Shown here: piece by piece, positions 1 to 7,022 of the stretch
Position numbering within the stretch: position 1 is the stretch's first letter
How the letters are laid out: every line of letters begins with the position of its first letter
Assembly: GCA_041641375.1 (NCBI GenBank)
Contig: JBEPYM010000111.1
Span: 1-12,290, forward strand
DNA from: Paenibacillus_AK sp041641375
GTDB taxonomy: Bacteria > Bacillota > Bacilli > Paenibacillales > YIM-B00363
Length of the DNA: 12,290 nt
Direction of reading: 5' to 3'
Position numbers and translations under genes: made by a program
The notes under the pieces: model-generated
Seen by the model: the letters and a program-made list of their open reading frames with translations, nothing else
What the model was told of the DNA's origin: nothing
Database searches by the model: none

Positions 1-483
1 TTCGCCGACCCGCCGGCGGCCCTGCCGGCGCGCGCGCAGCCCGCGGCAGGGCAACCCGCGGCAGGGCAGCCGGCGGCAGGACCTGCGGGACAGTCGGCGG
101 GGCAGCCGGCATCCAGTCTGCGCGCCGATTATATTCGCGGCTACTACGTCGAATACCGCTATAACGAGAGCACCAGGTCCTACGACCGCTACATGGAAGG
201 CGCTGCGCACAAGGATAAGGAGTCAGGCGCCCAGCTGTCCGCCGTCAACCTCATCGTCATCGAAGCGGAGCACCGCACGCTCGACAATGAGGGGCGGCGC
301 GAGGTGACGCTGACGAGACCCGGCAAAGGCTACTATGCGGTCAACGGCACGCTGATGCCGGTCGATTGGGAACGGAGGAGCGGCATCCTGCAGCTCAGTG
401 CGGGGGGGAAGACGGTCAAGCTGGCGCCCGGAACGACCTGGGTGCAGATTGTGCCGATCGGCTCCAAGGTGGAGTGGAGGTAA
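1..483 (+). CDS. yerB: YerB-like DUF3048 lipoprotein, C-terminal part
   Basis: The frame is open from the left edge to the TAA at 481-483, so only the last 160 residues are present and the true start lies outside the window. The first third (about residues 11-37) is a low-complexity Pro/Ala/Gly/Gln segment built on a PAAGQ unit, probably a linker. The rest resembles the C-terminal domain of DUF3048 proteins such as Bacillus YerB: an aromatic stretch (RGYYVEYRYN), a YxRYMEG motif, a GKGYYAVNG turn and a final LAPGTTWVQIVP strand. The family is exported and usually lipid-anchored; its biochemical role is not established. The signal peptide is off-window. In Bacillus yerB lies next to yerC, which here is 2.8 kb downstream, consistent with shared ancestry. 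The methionine at 193 is internal, because the homologous sequence continues upstream of it. Confidence 0.8.
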   Translation, partial: FADPPAALPARAQPAAGQPAAGQPAAGPAGQSAGQPASSLRADYIRGYYVEYRYNESTRSYDRYMEGAAHKDKESGAQLSAVNLIVIEAEHRTLDNEGRREVTLTRPGKGYYAVNGTLMPVDWERRSGILQLSAGGKTVKLAPGTTWVQIVPIGSKVEWR

Positions 484-502
484 GAGGTTGAGTTCGTTAC
501 AT

Positions 503-543
503 AGGAACGGGCTGCGGTCGGGCGTTTACCGCAGCCCGTTCCT
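503..543. terminator. 16-bp perfect hairpin between convergent genes
   Basis: Bases 503-518 pair perfectly with 528-543 around a 9-base loop. The hairpin lies 20 bp after the yerB-like stop and includes the stop codon (526-528) and last codons of the convergent diguanylate cyclase gene, so it can act in both directions. Neither side has a clear run of T, so it is not a textbook intrinsic terminator. Confidence 0.6.
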
Positions 544-2322
544 GTCTTCGACCGGGGAATAACGGGAGACCCGGTTGCGGCCGCTACGCTTGGAAGCGTA
601 GAGAGCGTCGTCGGCCTCCTGCAGGAGCGGCTCGTAGCTATCGCCGGGCTTCGGCGCTGCGGCGGACAAGCCGAGCGAGATTGTGACAATGCCGCGGGTC
701 GGGTGCGGGAGCTGCAGCGCTTCGATCCGGGTCCGCAGCTGCTCGGCGACGAGCAGCGCCGCAGCGGAGGATGTCTCCGGCAGGATAATGGCGAACTCCT
801 CTCCGCCGTAGCGGGCTACCAGGTCGCGAGGCCGCTTCAGCCCTTCCTGGAGCGCTTCGGCCACTTGACGAATGCAGGCGTCGCCCTCCAGATGACCGAG
901 ATTGTCGTTGTACTCCTTAAACTTGTCGATGTCCAGCACGATGATGCTGAGTGTTGTACCGTTGCGAACGGCGCTTGCCCACTCCCTGCGGATCGCCGCA
1001 TCAAAATGTCTTCGGTTCGGAATATTCGTCAATCCATCCAGCAGCGAAACCTGCTCCAGCCGCTTGTTCGTGTCGAGCGCGCGGGAGAAGCGGACGGACA
1101 GCTGGAATGCCTGCGCGACGATAAAGAACGACAGGCCGAACGGCAGCAGCTCGCCCTTGCCTTTGAGATATTGGTAATACGCGAAGTCGTGGATGACGGT
1201 GGCGCAGAAGATAATGCCGACCGCCAGCGTCACATCGGCAAAATCGCGCTTGCGGCGTACCGCAAGGGCGAGCGCATACAGCACATAGACGATGGCTGCG
1301 ATGGAGACGAGGATAAACACATGCAGGGACATTGTGAAAAACCGCGGCGCCGTAAGCATCACCGTGAGTGCGAGCGCGCCGTATATCGCCCATGCGGTTT
1401 TGACGGCCCACGATTGGAGCTCGTCCGGATACAGGGTTCGAATATACTTCAGGAACACGGGCACCGACAAATACGTGACCAAATACTCCAGCTTGTAATG
1501 TAGCTCCCAGGATTGGCCGGGATAAAGCCGCTTGAAGAGCTCCTCACCGGTCAACAGGCTGCGCACGCAAATGAGCACGCAGAACAATCCGAAATAGAGC
1601 GAGCCTCGGTCGCGTCTGCGAACCGCATATTAGCCGAGATGATAGATGCCCATAGCGGCGAGCACGCCGATTAATATGAGATCCTTCGCAAGCAGGCGCT
1701 CGGTCTCGGCCAGCACCGCTTGATGATGGCCGATCGATATGGATCGCCAGATGCCGCTATTGCGGTGAACGAAGTTGGAGGTCTGGATCGTAAGCTGAAC
1801 TCGATCGGAGCTCGGTGTAAAAAACACGATTTGCGGAATTTCCTCCGGCTCCATCGTGTCCGGTGTCGTGCCGACCGCGCCGCGGGAGGCCATCTGCTTA
1901 TCGTCGATATAGAGCCGGTAAGCGGCGGTGATGCCGGGAACGTAAAGTGCGAGCAGCGTGTTCGAGGTGTGCTCCGGCAACAGGATCGTCAGTCGATAGG
2001 TGGCATATCCGTCTGTCGGCAGGTCGTCACCATTGTCTTGTATATGGTTCCAAACCCCCGGAAGGGTCATATAATGAGTGGGTGCAGGCGCACGTGCGCC
2101 AGGCTTCACAGGCTGCGTCGGATCGAACAGCGTCCTCCAATAGAACGCCCATTCACCGTCCAGCCGATGCGTGCGCTCTTGCAGATTGGCATGCCGCAAA
2201 TCGAGCTGGCCGGATTCCGCACGTGCCTCCGGACTGATGGGATGCAGGAACGGCGTCGCGACGCCGATCGCAGCGACTGCAATCAGGACGAGCAGGGACA
2301 TTATTCTTGTCATGTGCTTCAT
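526..2322 (-). pseudogene. 7TM-sensor diguanylate cyclase interrupted by an in-frame TAA
   Basis: One frame runs from ATG 2322 to the stop at 526-528 (598 codons) and is broken only by TAA at 1630-1632 (codon 231). The sense sequence on both sides joins smoothly (YHLG, stop, YAVRRRDRG). Order of parts: an N-terminal signal/anchor helix (about 5-25); a beta-rich extracytoplasmic domain like the 7TMR-DISM sensor modules (about 40-200); hydrophobic helices starting at LILIGVLAAMGIY and continuing past the stop to about 405; then a GGDEF domain. The cyclase has a GGEEF A-site (506-510) and, five residues before it, an RPRD inhibitory I-site (497-500), so the family function is c-di-GMP synthesis with product inhibition. 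An SD (GGAG, 2330-2333) sits 7 bases before the ATG. The downstream piece has no SD at its TTG (1587). A leucine codon TTA changed to TAA would explain the break. It may be a recent nonsense mutation or a draft error. Confidence 0.82.
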
Positions 2323-2363
2323 GCTGTGACTCCTGTCTTCCTCGGGTGGAATATCTATTCATC

Positions 2364-2372
2364 ATTATACCA
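2364..2372 (-). promoter_or_regulatory. Extended -10 promoter of the diguanylate cyclase
   Basis: Read on the minus strand, this is TGG followed by TATAAT, a consensus extended -10 element, about 42 bp before the ATG at 2322. No good -35 hexamer is seen 16-18 bp upstream, which is typical of extended -10 promoters. It lies directly after the terminator-like hairpin of the upstream gene, so the cyclase is probably transcribed on its own. Confidence 0.55.
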
Positions 2373-2378
2373 TAACAA

Positions 2379-2413
2379 ACAGCCCGGACAGGATGCAAAA
2401 ACTCCCGGGCTGT
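2379..2413 (-). terminator. Hairpin terminator after the YqfQ-like gene
   Basis: Bases 2379-2387 (ACAGCCCGG) pair with 2405-2413 (CCGGGCTGT), leaving a 17-base loop. On the minus strand the stem is followed by a short T-rich run (TTGTT). It lies 38 bp past the stop of the gene at 2451-2975 and just before the promoter of the next minus-strand gene. Confidence 0.55.
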
Positions 2414-2450
2414 ACGTGTACCGTGTATGGCTGAGGTTATGGCTGAGGTT

Positions 2451-2975
2451 CTATCTTCTGCGTCTGCGCGTCCGGTAGGCGGTGCCGGAGGATTTGCGCC
2501 GTCCGCCCCGTCTGCGTCTTCGGCGGCGGGGTGCGGCTCGCTCAGCTGCTGCTGCAGCTTTGCCGCCGAGGAAGGAGCCGAACAGCAGCTTCGCCATCGG
2601 TGCAACCTGCTGGGCGGTCTGGATGAACTTCTGCACTTTGCCGAGATTCGCCATCACACCTTCAATGCCGCCCATCCGCTCGATCATCGACTTGATATCC
2701 TGCAGCTTGAAGTTGCCGAGCAACCCGCTCAAGCCACCGCCGCCTCCGCCGGAACCGGTGCCAGGAGCCTGCTGGGGCGTCAGCGATGGGTATTGCGAAT
2801 AGGGACTGACGGAAGATTGCGGGGAATAGCCGGAATAGGGCTCCAGGTAGCTGCCGCCGCCGTACGGCGACGATTGCGCAGGCTGTGTGGCCGGCTCGAT
2901 CGTTTGATCGGGCAGCGCCGCACGTGTCTCCGCATAGTAACGCAAATTTTTATTCGTAATGGTCAAGACGTTCAC
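2451..2975 (-). CDS. YqfQ/VrrA-like Tyr/Gly-rich, Arg-tailed protein
   Basis: A 174-residue protein in three parts: a Tyr/Ser/Pro/Gln-rich, probably disordered region (about 30-70) leading into a six-glycine run; a helical core (about 80-135, ...QDIKSMIERMGGIEGVM..., ...KVQKFIQTAQQVAPMAKLL...); and a very basic tail with runs of seven and five arginines. The core resembles my recollection of YqfQ/VrrA-type small proteins of spore-forming Firmicutes, whose function is unknown; this family call is tentative. The tail suggests binding to nucleic acid or another polyanion, which is inference. The start is GTG at 2975; an upstream ATG (around 2980) is in another frame, and the only SD is a poor AAGAAA stretch. 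It is transcribed away from yerC and ends in its own terminator. The biased composition fits a real gene, because the opposite-strand frames have no sensible protein. Confidence 0.72.
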   Translation of the reverse strand: MNVLTITNKNLRYYAETRAALPDQTIEPATQPAQSSPYGGGSYLEPYSGYSPQSSVSPYSQYPSLTPQQAPGTGSGGGGGGLSGLLGNFKLQDIKSMIERMGGIEGVMANLGKVQKFIQTAQQVAPMAKLLFGSFLGGKAAAAAERAAPRRRRRRRGGRRKSSGTAYRTRRRRR

Positions 2976-3293
2976 CCATTTCTTTTTTCTTACACTTTAT
3001 GTGGTGGGCAAGTGCTCGGATTGGACTCCTGTCACGGTTCTGCCGGATTGGGCGGGCGATTGCGGTGATGCGGGCGCTGCGCGGTGCGGGAGCGTGACGC
3101 CAAGTGCGGAGAGAGAGCGGTGCTGGCTATGTATGGTCCGCGTAGATGCTGCTGCAGGTCCGCGCGTTCTATCGGTGAAGTGGTAACGCATAAAAATTTT
3201 ACCGTTCTGCCATCATACAGACAGGAATTTGGTTCGCTGTGTCGAAATTGTGTGGGGACAAGGGATTCATGAGAATGGAGTGGCGCAGGCACG
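2976..3293. other. Intergenic region between divergent yqfQ-like gene and yerC
   Basis: This 318-bp stretch separates two divergent genes and must hold their promoters, but I find no convincing -35/-10 pair in either direction. It contains a short inverted repeat GGTAA/TTACC (3182-3186 with 3199-3203) around an AT-rich centre in otherwise GC-rich DNA. ORFs that cross it on both strands have no recognisable protein. Confidence 0.4.
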
Positions 3294-3584
3294 ATGCAGC
3301 TGAAGAAACTAAACGACAAGTCGATCGACCAATTGTTTGAGGCCGTATTAACGCTCAAATCGGTGGAAGAATGCTATATTTTCTTTGACGACCTGTGTAC
3401 CGTGAACGAGATCCAGTCGCTGTCCCAGCGGCTGGAGGTGGCGCGTATGCTGCGCAAGGGGTGCACGTACAACCAGATTGAGACCGAGACCGGCGCGTCA
3501 ACTGCGACGATCTCGCGCGTGAAGCGCTGCTTGAATTACGGCAACGACGGGTACAAGCTGACGCTGGAGCGGCTGAACCGATAG
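3294..3584 (+). CDS. yerC: YerC/YecD-family TrpR-like DNA-binding regulator
   Basis: A 96-residue protein. The family belongs to the TrpR superfamily: all-alpha, with a helix-turn-helix in its second half. Visible hallmarks are FDDLCTVNEIQSLSQRLEVARML (about 31-53), then the HTH segment GCTYNQIETETGASTATISRVKRCLNYG (about 56-83), in which ASTATISRVKR is the recognition helix. The length matches the Bacillus protein of about 100 residues. Its regulon is not well established in general. The ATG at 3294 is the only usable start, since an in-frame TGA lies at 3270-3272; its SD is weak (GGAG at 3277-3280, 13 bases away). It is followed by a strong terminator, so it seems to be a single-gene unit. 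The family is conserved near yerB and the pcrA-ligA genes in Bacillus. Confidence 0.93.
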   Translation: MQLKKLNDKSIDQLFEAVLTLKSVEECYIFFDDLCTVNEIQSLSQRLEVARMLRKGCTYNQIETETGASTATISRVKRCLNYGNDGYKLTLERLNR

Positions 3585-3599
3585 TCGGAAGGCGGGAAG

Positions 3600-3626
3600 A
3601 AGACGCTCGTTGGAGGGCGTCTTTTT
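3600..3626 (+). terminator. Intrinsic terminator of yerC
   Basis: AAGACGC (3600-3606) pairs with GCGTCTT (3617-3623) around a 10-base loop, and the T-run continues to 3626. It starts 15 bp after the yerC stop. Confidence 0.85.
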
Positions 3627-3637
3627 GCTGCGTCAAA

Positions 3638-3666
3638 TTGACTTTTGTGCTTGAGTTCGCTAGCAT
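3638..3666 (+). promoter_or_regulatory. Promoter of the cbiX-dgkB-rlmCD operon
   Basis: TTGACT at 3638-3643 and TAGCAT at 3661-3666 with a 17-bp spacer. The -35 matches five of six consensus positions and the -10 four of six. It lies just after the yerC terminator and about 27 bp before the GTG start of the next gene. Confidence 0.55.
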
Positions 3667-3692
3667 GAAGATACGAATTTTCTGGGAAAAAG

Positions 3693-4535
3693 GTGCGTGC
3701 TGCTGCGGTGAAATTCGGCGTTCTGGTCATCAGCCACGGGTCAAGGAATGCAGAGTGGGTGCGTCTGGTCGATGAGGCAGTGGGTGGGGCGGGACTGGCG
3801 AAGGATGTGCCGGTCGTGTCTTCGTTCCTCGAGCTGGTCGAAGGGCGGCTCATTCAGGACGGGCTGGACGCGCTGGAGGCGGCGGGCGTGACGGATGTTG
3901 CGGTGGTGCCGCTGTTCGTATCGTCTGGCAGCACGCATGTCGACGAAATTATGTGGGCGCTCGGACTGCGGGAGCAGGCTCGGACGGAGACGGAGCTGAC
4001 ACGCTTCCGGGTTGCGGCGCGGCTGCACGAATGTCCGCCGATTGACGACGATCCGGACATCGCGGAGATCGTCTATGAGAAGGTTGTGGCGCTGTCGGTT
4101 CAGCCGGAGCGCGAGACGCTGCTGCTCGTTGGGCACGGCAGCAAGGAGAAGGGCTTCCACGCCGACTGGCGGCGCGGGCTGGAGGGCTTGGCGCGGCGAG
4201 TGGCGGAGCGCGGCGGCTTCGGCGCATGGGAGACGGCGATGCTGCTCCCGAACCAGCTGCCGTGCAAGCTTGCTGCGCTCAGGAAGCGGCAGCCGGAGCG
4301 GGCGATTGTGGTAGCGCCGCTCTTTATCAGCGACGGTTACTTTACCCGGGTGGTGATCCCGGAGCGGCTGAATGATTTTGATGTGCGATATGCGGGCGCG
4401 GCGATGCTGCCTCATCCGCGGCTGTCTCGCTGGATCGGCAGGCAGGCGGAGCACGCAGCGGCGAAGCTGACGGCAAGTGAGGCAGGAGAGAGGGGAGTGC
4501 GGCAGCATGGCGAAACGAGCGAGACTCATCTATAA
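3693..4535 (+). CDS. CbiX/SirB-type sirohydrochlorin chelatase-fold protein
   Basis: A 280-residue protein with two chelatase-like halves. The first opens with GVLVISHGSR (His15) and carries PLFVSSGSTHVDE (His82), the two histidines that bind the metal in CbiX/SirB enzymes, which insert Co or Fe into sirohydrochlorin for cobalamin or siroheme. The second half repeats the pattern with LLLVGHGSK (His148) and PLFISDGYFTR, but the position equivalent to His82 is not histidine, so it looks degenerate. No other tetrapyrrole genes are adjacent, so the substrate is uncertain. The start is GTG 3693, preceded by GGGAAAAAGG; GTG 3708 is an alternative that shortens it by five residues. The 3' end overlaps dgkB by 29 bp, which suggests coupled translation. 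It is the first gene of a three-gene operon. Confidence 0.85.
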   Translation: MRAAAVKFGVLVISHGSRNAEWVRLVDEAVGGAGLAKDVPVVSSFLELVEGRLIQDGLDALEAAGVTDVAVVPLFVSSGSTHVDEIMWALGLREQARTETELTRFRVAARLHECPPIDDDPDIAEIVYEKVVALSVQPERETLLLVGHGSKEKGFHADWRRGLEGLARRVAERGGFGAWETAMLLPNQLPCKLAALRKRQPERAIVVAPLFISDGYFTRVVIPERLNDFDVRYAGAAMLPHPRLSRWIGRQAEHAAAKLTASEAGERGVRQHGETSETHL

Positions 4536-5442
4536 CCCGACCTCCGGACGCGAGGAGATGCGGCGGCGTCTACCCGAGGTGCTGCAGCGGCTTGAGCGGG
4601 GCGGCCTCGAGACATCGTGCCACGCCACGATGGGGTCGGGCGATGCGACGCTGGCGGCGGCCGATGCGGTTGACCGCGATTTTGACATCATCATCGCTGC
4701 AGGCGGTGACGGTACCCTCTATGAGGTCATTAACGGCATGGCGGAGAAACCGCACCGACCGCCGCTCGGTATTCTCCCGCTCGGCACGACGAACGATTTC
4801 GCCAGAGCGCTCGGTATTCCGCGCCACTGGGAGTTCGCCTGCGACCTGATCATCCAGCAGCATACTCAGCTGATCGACGTCGGCAAGGTGAACCAGCGCT
4901 ACTTCATCAATATCGCTGGCGGAGGCTCACTGACCGAGCTGACGTACGAGGTGCCGAGCAAGCTGAAGACGATGCTCGGACAGATGGCGTATTATATGAA
5001 GGGACTCGAGAAGCTCCCGCGGCTTCGTCCGATTGAGCTTTTTGTCCAATCGGAGAAGGTGCAGCTGCACGACGAGGTCATGCTCTTTCTTATCGCAAAC
5101 TCCACCTCCGTCGCCGGTTTCGAACGGCTCGCACCGGAAGCGAAGCTCGATGACGGGATGTTCGATGTATTTATCCTGAAGAAATGCACGCTGGCCGACT
5201 TCATTCGGATCACCTCGCTTGCGCTGCGGGGCGAGCATCTGGAGGATGAGCGGGTGGTCCATTTTCAGACCAACTATATCAAAATCACGTCGCCGGACTA
5301 CGTACAGATGAATCTCGACGGCGAATTCGGCGGCACGCTGCCCATGGAGTGTATGGTGCTGCCGCGCCACATTCCGATCATCGTCGACGAATCCGGCACG
5401 CTAACTTATCATATTAAGCCTGGAGTGAACGTACCCCGATGA
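4507..5442 (+). CDS. dgkB: Diacylglycerol kinase, YegS/DgkB family lipid kinase
   Basis: A 311-residue enzyme that phosphorylates diacylglycerol to phosphatidic acid with ATP, recycling the diacylglycerol released in lipoteichoic acid synthesis in Gram-positive cells. Visible motifs: N-terminal RLIYNPTSGRE (6-16), the nucleotide-binding AAGGDGTLYEVINGM (64-78), GILPLGTTNDFARALGIP (88-105), AGGGSLTEL (137-145), and a C-terminal LDGEF that carries the acidic residues of the active site in this family. The length fits Bacillus DgkB (about 300). I prefer ATG 4507 because AGGGGAG (4491-4497) is 9 bases upstream and the protein then begins like its relatives; an upstream in-frame start (4477) adds ten unlike residues. 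It overlaps the previous gene by 29 bp and the next by 4 bp (ATGA). In Bacillus dgkB also precedes rlmCD. Confidence 0.94.
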   Translation: MAKRARLIYNPTSGREEMRRRLPEVLQRLERGGLETSCHATMGSGDATLAAADAVDRDFDIIIAAGGDGTLYEVINGMAEKPHRPPLGILPLGTTNDFARALGIPRHWEFACDLIIQQHTQLIDVGKVNQRYFINIAGGGSLTELTYEVPSKLKTMLGQMAYYMKGLEKLPRLRPIELFVQSEKVQLHDEVMLFLIANSTSVAGFERLAPEAKLDDGMFDVFILKKCTLADFIRITSLALRGEHLEDERVVHFQTNYIKITSPDYVQMNLDGEFGGTLPMECMVLPRHIPIIVDESGTLTYHIKPGVNVPR

Positions 5443-7016
5443 GAAACAAGGGTTCGCATAAGCAAGGAGACGGCCGGACGGGAGCGAAAGGCGGGCGCAG
5501 GCAGGGGGAGAAGTCACAGCCGGGCGGTGCCGGGCCAGGCGGTGGGAAGCCGCTTGACAGCTCTCGCAAACCCGCAGCCCCAGTCCAGTCCGGGCAACAG
5601 GTCGAGGTCGAAATCATCGGGATCAGCCATGAAGGTGCAGGGGTAGGCCGGGTATTTGGGTTTACCCTTTTTGTGTCGGGGGACGTGCTCCCGGGGGAGA
5701 AGGCGCTTGTGGAGGTCCAACGGGTACGCTCCAGCTTCGGTCATGCGCGCCTTGTGCACAGGCTGACCGAGAGCGCTGACCGCGTGATGCCGCTCTGCGC
5801 AGTGTTCGATACGTGCGGTGGCTGTCAGCTGCAGTCTATGAGCTACGACGCCCAGCTGCGTTGGAAAAGGCAGCTCGTCGTGGACGCATTGTCTCGAATC
5901 GGAAAGCTTGTCATGGCCGACGATCGCACCATCATTAATGTGGATCAAATTCCGTCTGAGGCGACAATCGTTCATCCGGTTATCGGCATGGACGAGCCTT
6001 GGCGATACCGCAATAAAGTACATATGCCCGTTGGAAGAGGAGCTTCCGGCGATCGAGAAGGCGGGCTCGCGGCAGGCTTCTACGAACGCGGCTCACATCG
6101 CATCGTCGAAATCGACACGTGCCTCATCCAGGGCGTATCGGGTGATCACGCAATCGGCCGGGTCACCGCAATCGCTCGCGAGCTCGGCATAACCCCTTAC
6201 GACTCCTTGCGCGGAGAGGGCGAGCTGCGCCATATCGTCGTACGCGAGGGCGCCGTCAGCGGTGAAGTGATGGTCGTGCTCGTCTCCGCCGTCGACCCGC
6301 TGCCGCGCGAAGCCGAGCTTGTCGACCGCATCGCCGCTGAAGTGCCCAAGCTCGCTAGCCTATGCGTGAGCATCAACCAGGCGCCTGGCTCGCTTGTCTT
6401 CGGCGAGGATGAAGTGCGCGTCCTATGGGGCAGGGACGTCATCTACGACTCCATCGGCGACGTAAGGTTTGCCATTTCCGCGCGTTCCTTCTACCAGGTG
6501 AATCCGGTCCAGACGTTCGCGCTCTACGGCAAAGCGCTTGACTTCGCCGGACTCACCGGCAGCGAAACCGTCATCGACGCATACTGCGGCATCGGCACCA
6601 TCTCGCTTTTCCTCGCTCAGCGCGCAGCCCGCGTCTACGGCGTCGAGTCCGTCCCCGAAGCCGTCGCCGACGCACGCCGCAATGCCGCCCTCAACGGCAT
6701 CGACAACGCCGTCTTCGAGTGCGGCCTCGCCGAGCACGTCCTGCCGCGCTGGCGCTCGGAAGGTATCGATGCCGACGTCATCGTCGTCGACCCGCCCCGC
6801 AAGGGCTGCGATCGCGCGCTGCTCGACACCATCCTCGCCATGGCCCCGCCACGCGTAGTCTACGTCTCGTGCGACCCGGCCACCCTGGCGCGGGATTTGC
6901 GCGTGCTCGCCGACGGCGGGTACCGCGTGGTCGAGGTGCAGCCGGTGGATATGTTCCCGCACACCGTTCATGTGGAGTGCGTAATATTGATGGAATGGAG
7001 GGGCGAGCCTAATTAA
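5439..7016 (+). CDS. rlmCD: 23S rRNA (uracil-5-)-methyltransferase, RlmCD/RumA family
   Basis: A 525-residue SAM-dependent enzyme that makes 5-methyluridine in 23S rRNA (the Bacillus enzyme modifies two sites). Order: a charged Gly/Lys/Arg-rich extension (1-50), a TRAM RNA-binding domain (about 52-111), the 4Fe-4S ligands Cys120, Cys126, Cys129 and Cys228 in the CX5CX2C...C pattern, then the methyltransferase domain with DAYCGIGTISL (380-390), VVDPPRKGCD (449-458) and the catalytic Cys478 in VYVSCDPAT. It ends ...HVECVILMEWRGEPN. All key residues are present, so it should be active. The start overlaps the dgkB stop as ATGA. The stop lies 3 bp from the stop of an antiparallel serine recombinase, so the gene has lost any native downstream terminator and its last few codons may come from the inserted element. 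Confidence 0.96.
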   Translation: MRNKGSHKQGDGRTGAKGGRRQGEKSQPGGAGPGGGKPLDSSRKPAAPVQSGQQVEVEIIGISHEGAGVGRVFGFTLFVSGDVLPGEKALVEVQRVRSSFGHARLVHRLTESADRVMPLCAVFDTCGGCQLQSMSYDAQLRWKRQLVVDALSRIGKLVMADDRTIINVDQIPSEATIVHPVIGMDEPWRYRNKVHMPVGRGASGDREGGLAAGFYERGSHRIVEIDTCLIQGVSGDHAIGRVTAIARELGITPYDSLRGEGELRHIVVREGAVSGEVMVVLVSAVDPLPREAELVDRIAAEVPKLASLCVSINQAPGSLVFGEDEVRVLWGRDVIYDSIGDVRFAISARSFYQVNPVQTFALYGKALDFAGLTGSETVIDAYCGIGTISLFLAQRAARVYGVESVPEAVADARRNAALNGIDNAVFECGLAEHVLPRWRSEGIDADVIVVDPPRKGCDRALLDTILAMAPPRVVYVSCDPATLARDLRVLADGGYRVVEVQPVDMFPHTVHVECVILMEWRGEPN

Positions 7017-7022
7017 AGGCTA
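6971..7022. other. Probable left attachment junction at the rlmCD 3' end
   Basis: GC-rich chromosomal coding sequence ends here and AT-richer mobile DNA begins. The rlmCD stop (7014-7016) and the recombinase stop (7020-7022, minus strand) are 3 bp apart, so crossover must have been inside the last codons of rlmCD or at this junction. The rlmCD/rumA 3' end is a known integration site for serine-recombinase elements in Firmicutes. The exact core cannot be set without the right end or an empty site. Confidence 0.6.

Noticed and set aside
703..1503. Long plus-strand ORF (266 codons) opposite the diguanylate cyclase
   Set aside because: Shadow of the GGDEF frame: composition is rich in Arg, Gln and His with no domain pattern, while the minus strand shows a clear cyclase.
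2426..2449. Tandem 12-bp repeat TATGGCTGAGGT just after the YqfQ-like stop
   Set aside because: Real, but only two copies without other context; no function suggested.
1720..2478. Plus-strand ORF of 252 codons
   Set aside because: Antisense to the sensor half of the cyclase and running through its promoter and terminator; no recognisable protein.
2427..3068. Plus-strand ORF crossing the YqfQ-like gene and intergenic region
   Set aside because: Crosses the terminator side and start of the minus-strand gene, with low-complexity Gly/Ser/Arg sequence and no SD.
2997..3191. Small ORFs on both strands in the yerC upstream region
   Set aside because: Overlap each other on both strands, have no SD and no family resemblance.
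3741..4529. Minus-strand ORF of 262 codons over cbiX
   Set aside because: Arg/His/Leu-rich shadow of a gene with clear chelatase motifs on the other strand.
6423..6971. Minus-strand ORF of 182 codons over rlmCD
   Set aside because: Shadow in GC-rich DNA; the plus strand holds the complete methyltransferase.
7019..7020. A tRNA gene as the integration target of the element
   Set aside because: No tRNA-like sequence is seen at the left junction; the disrupted neighbour is the rlmCD 3' end.
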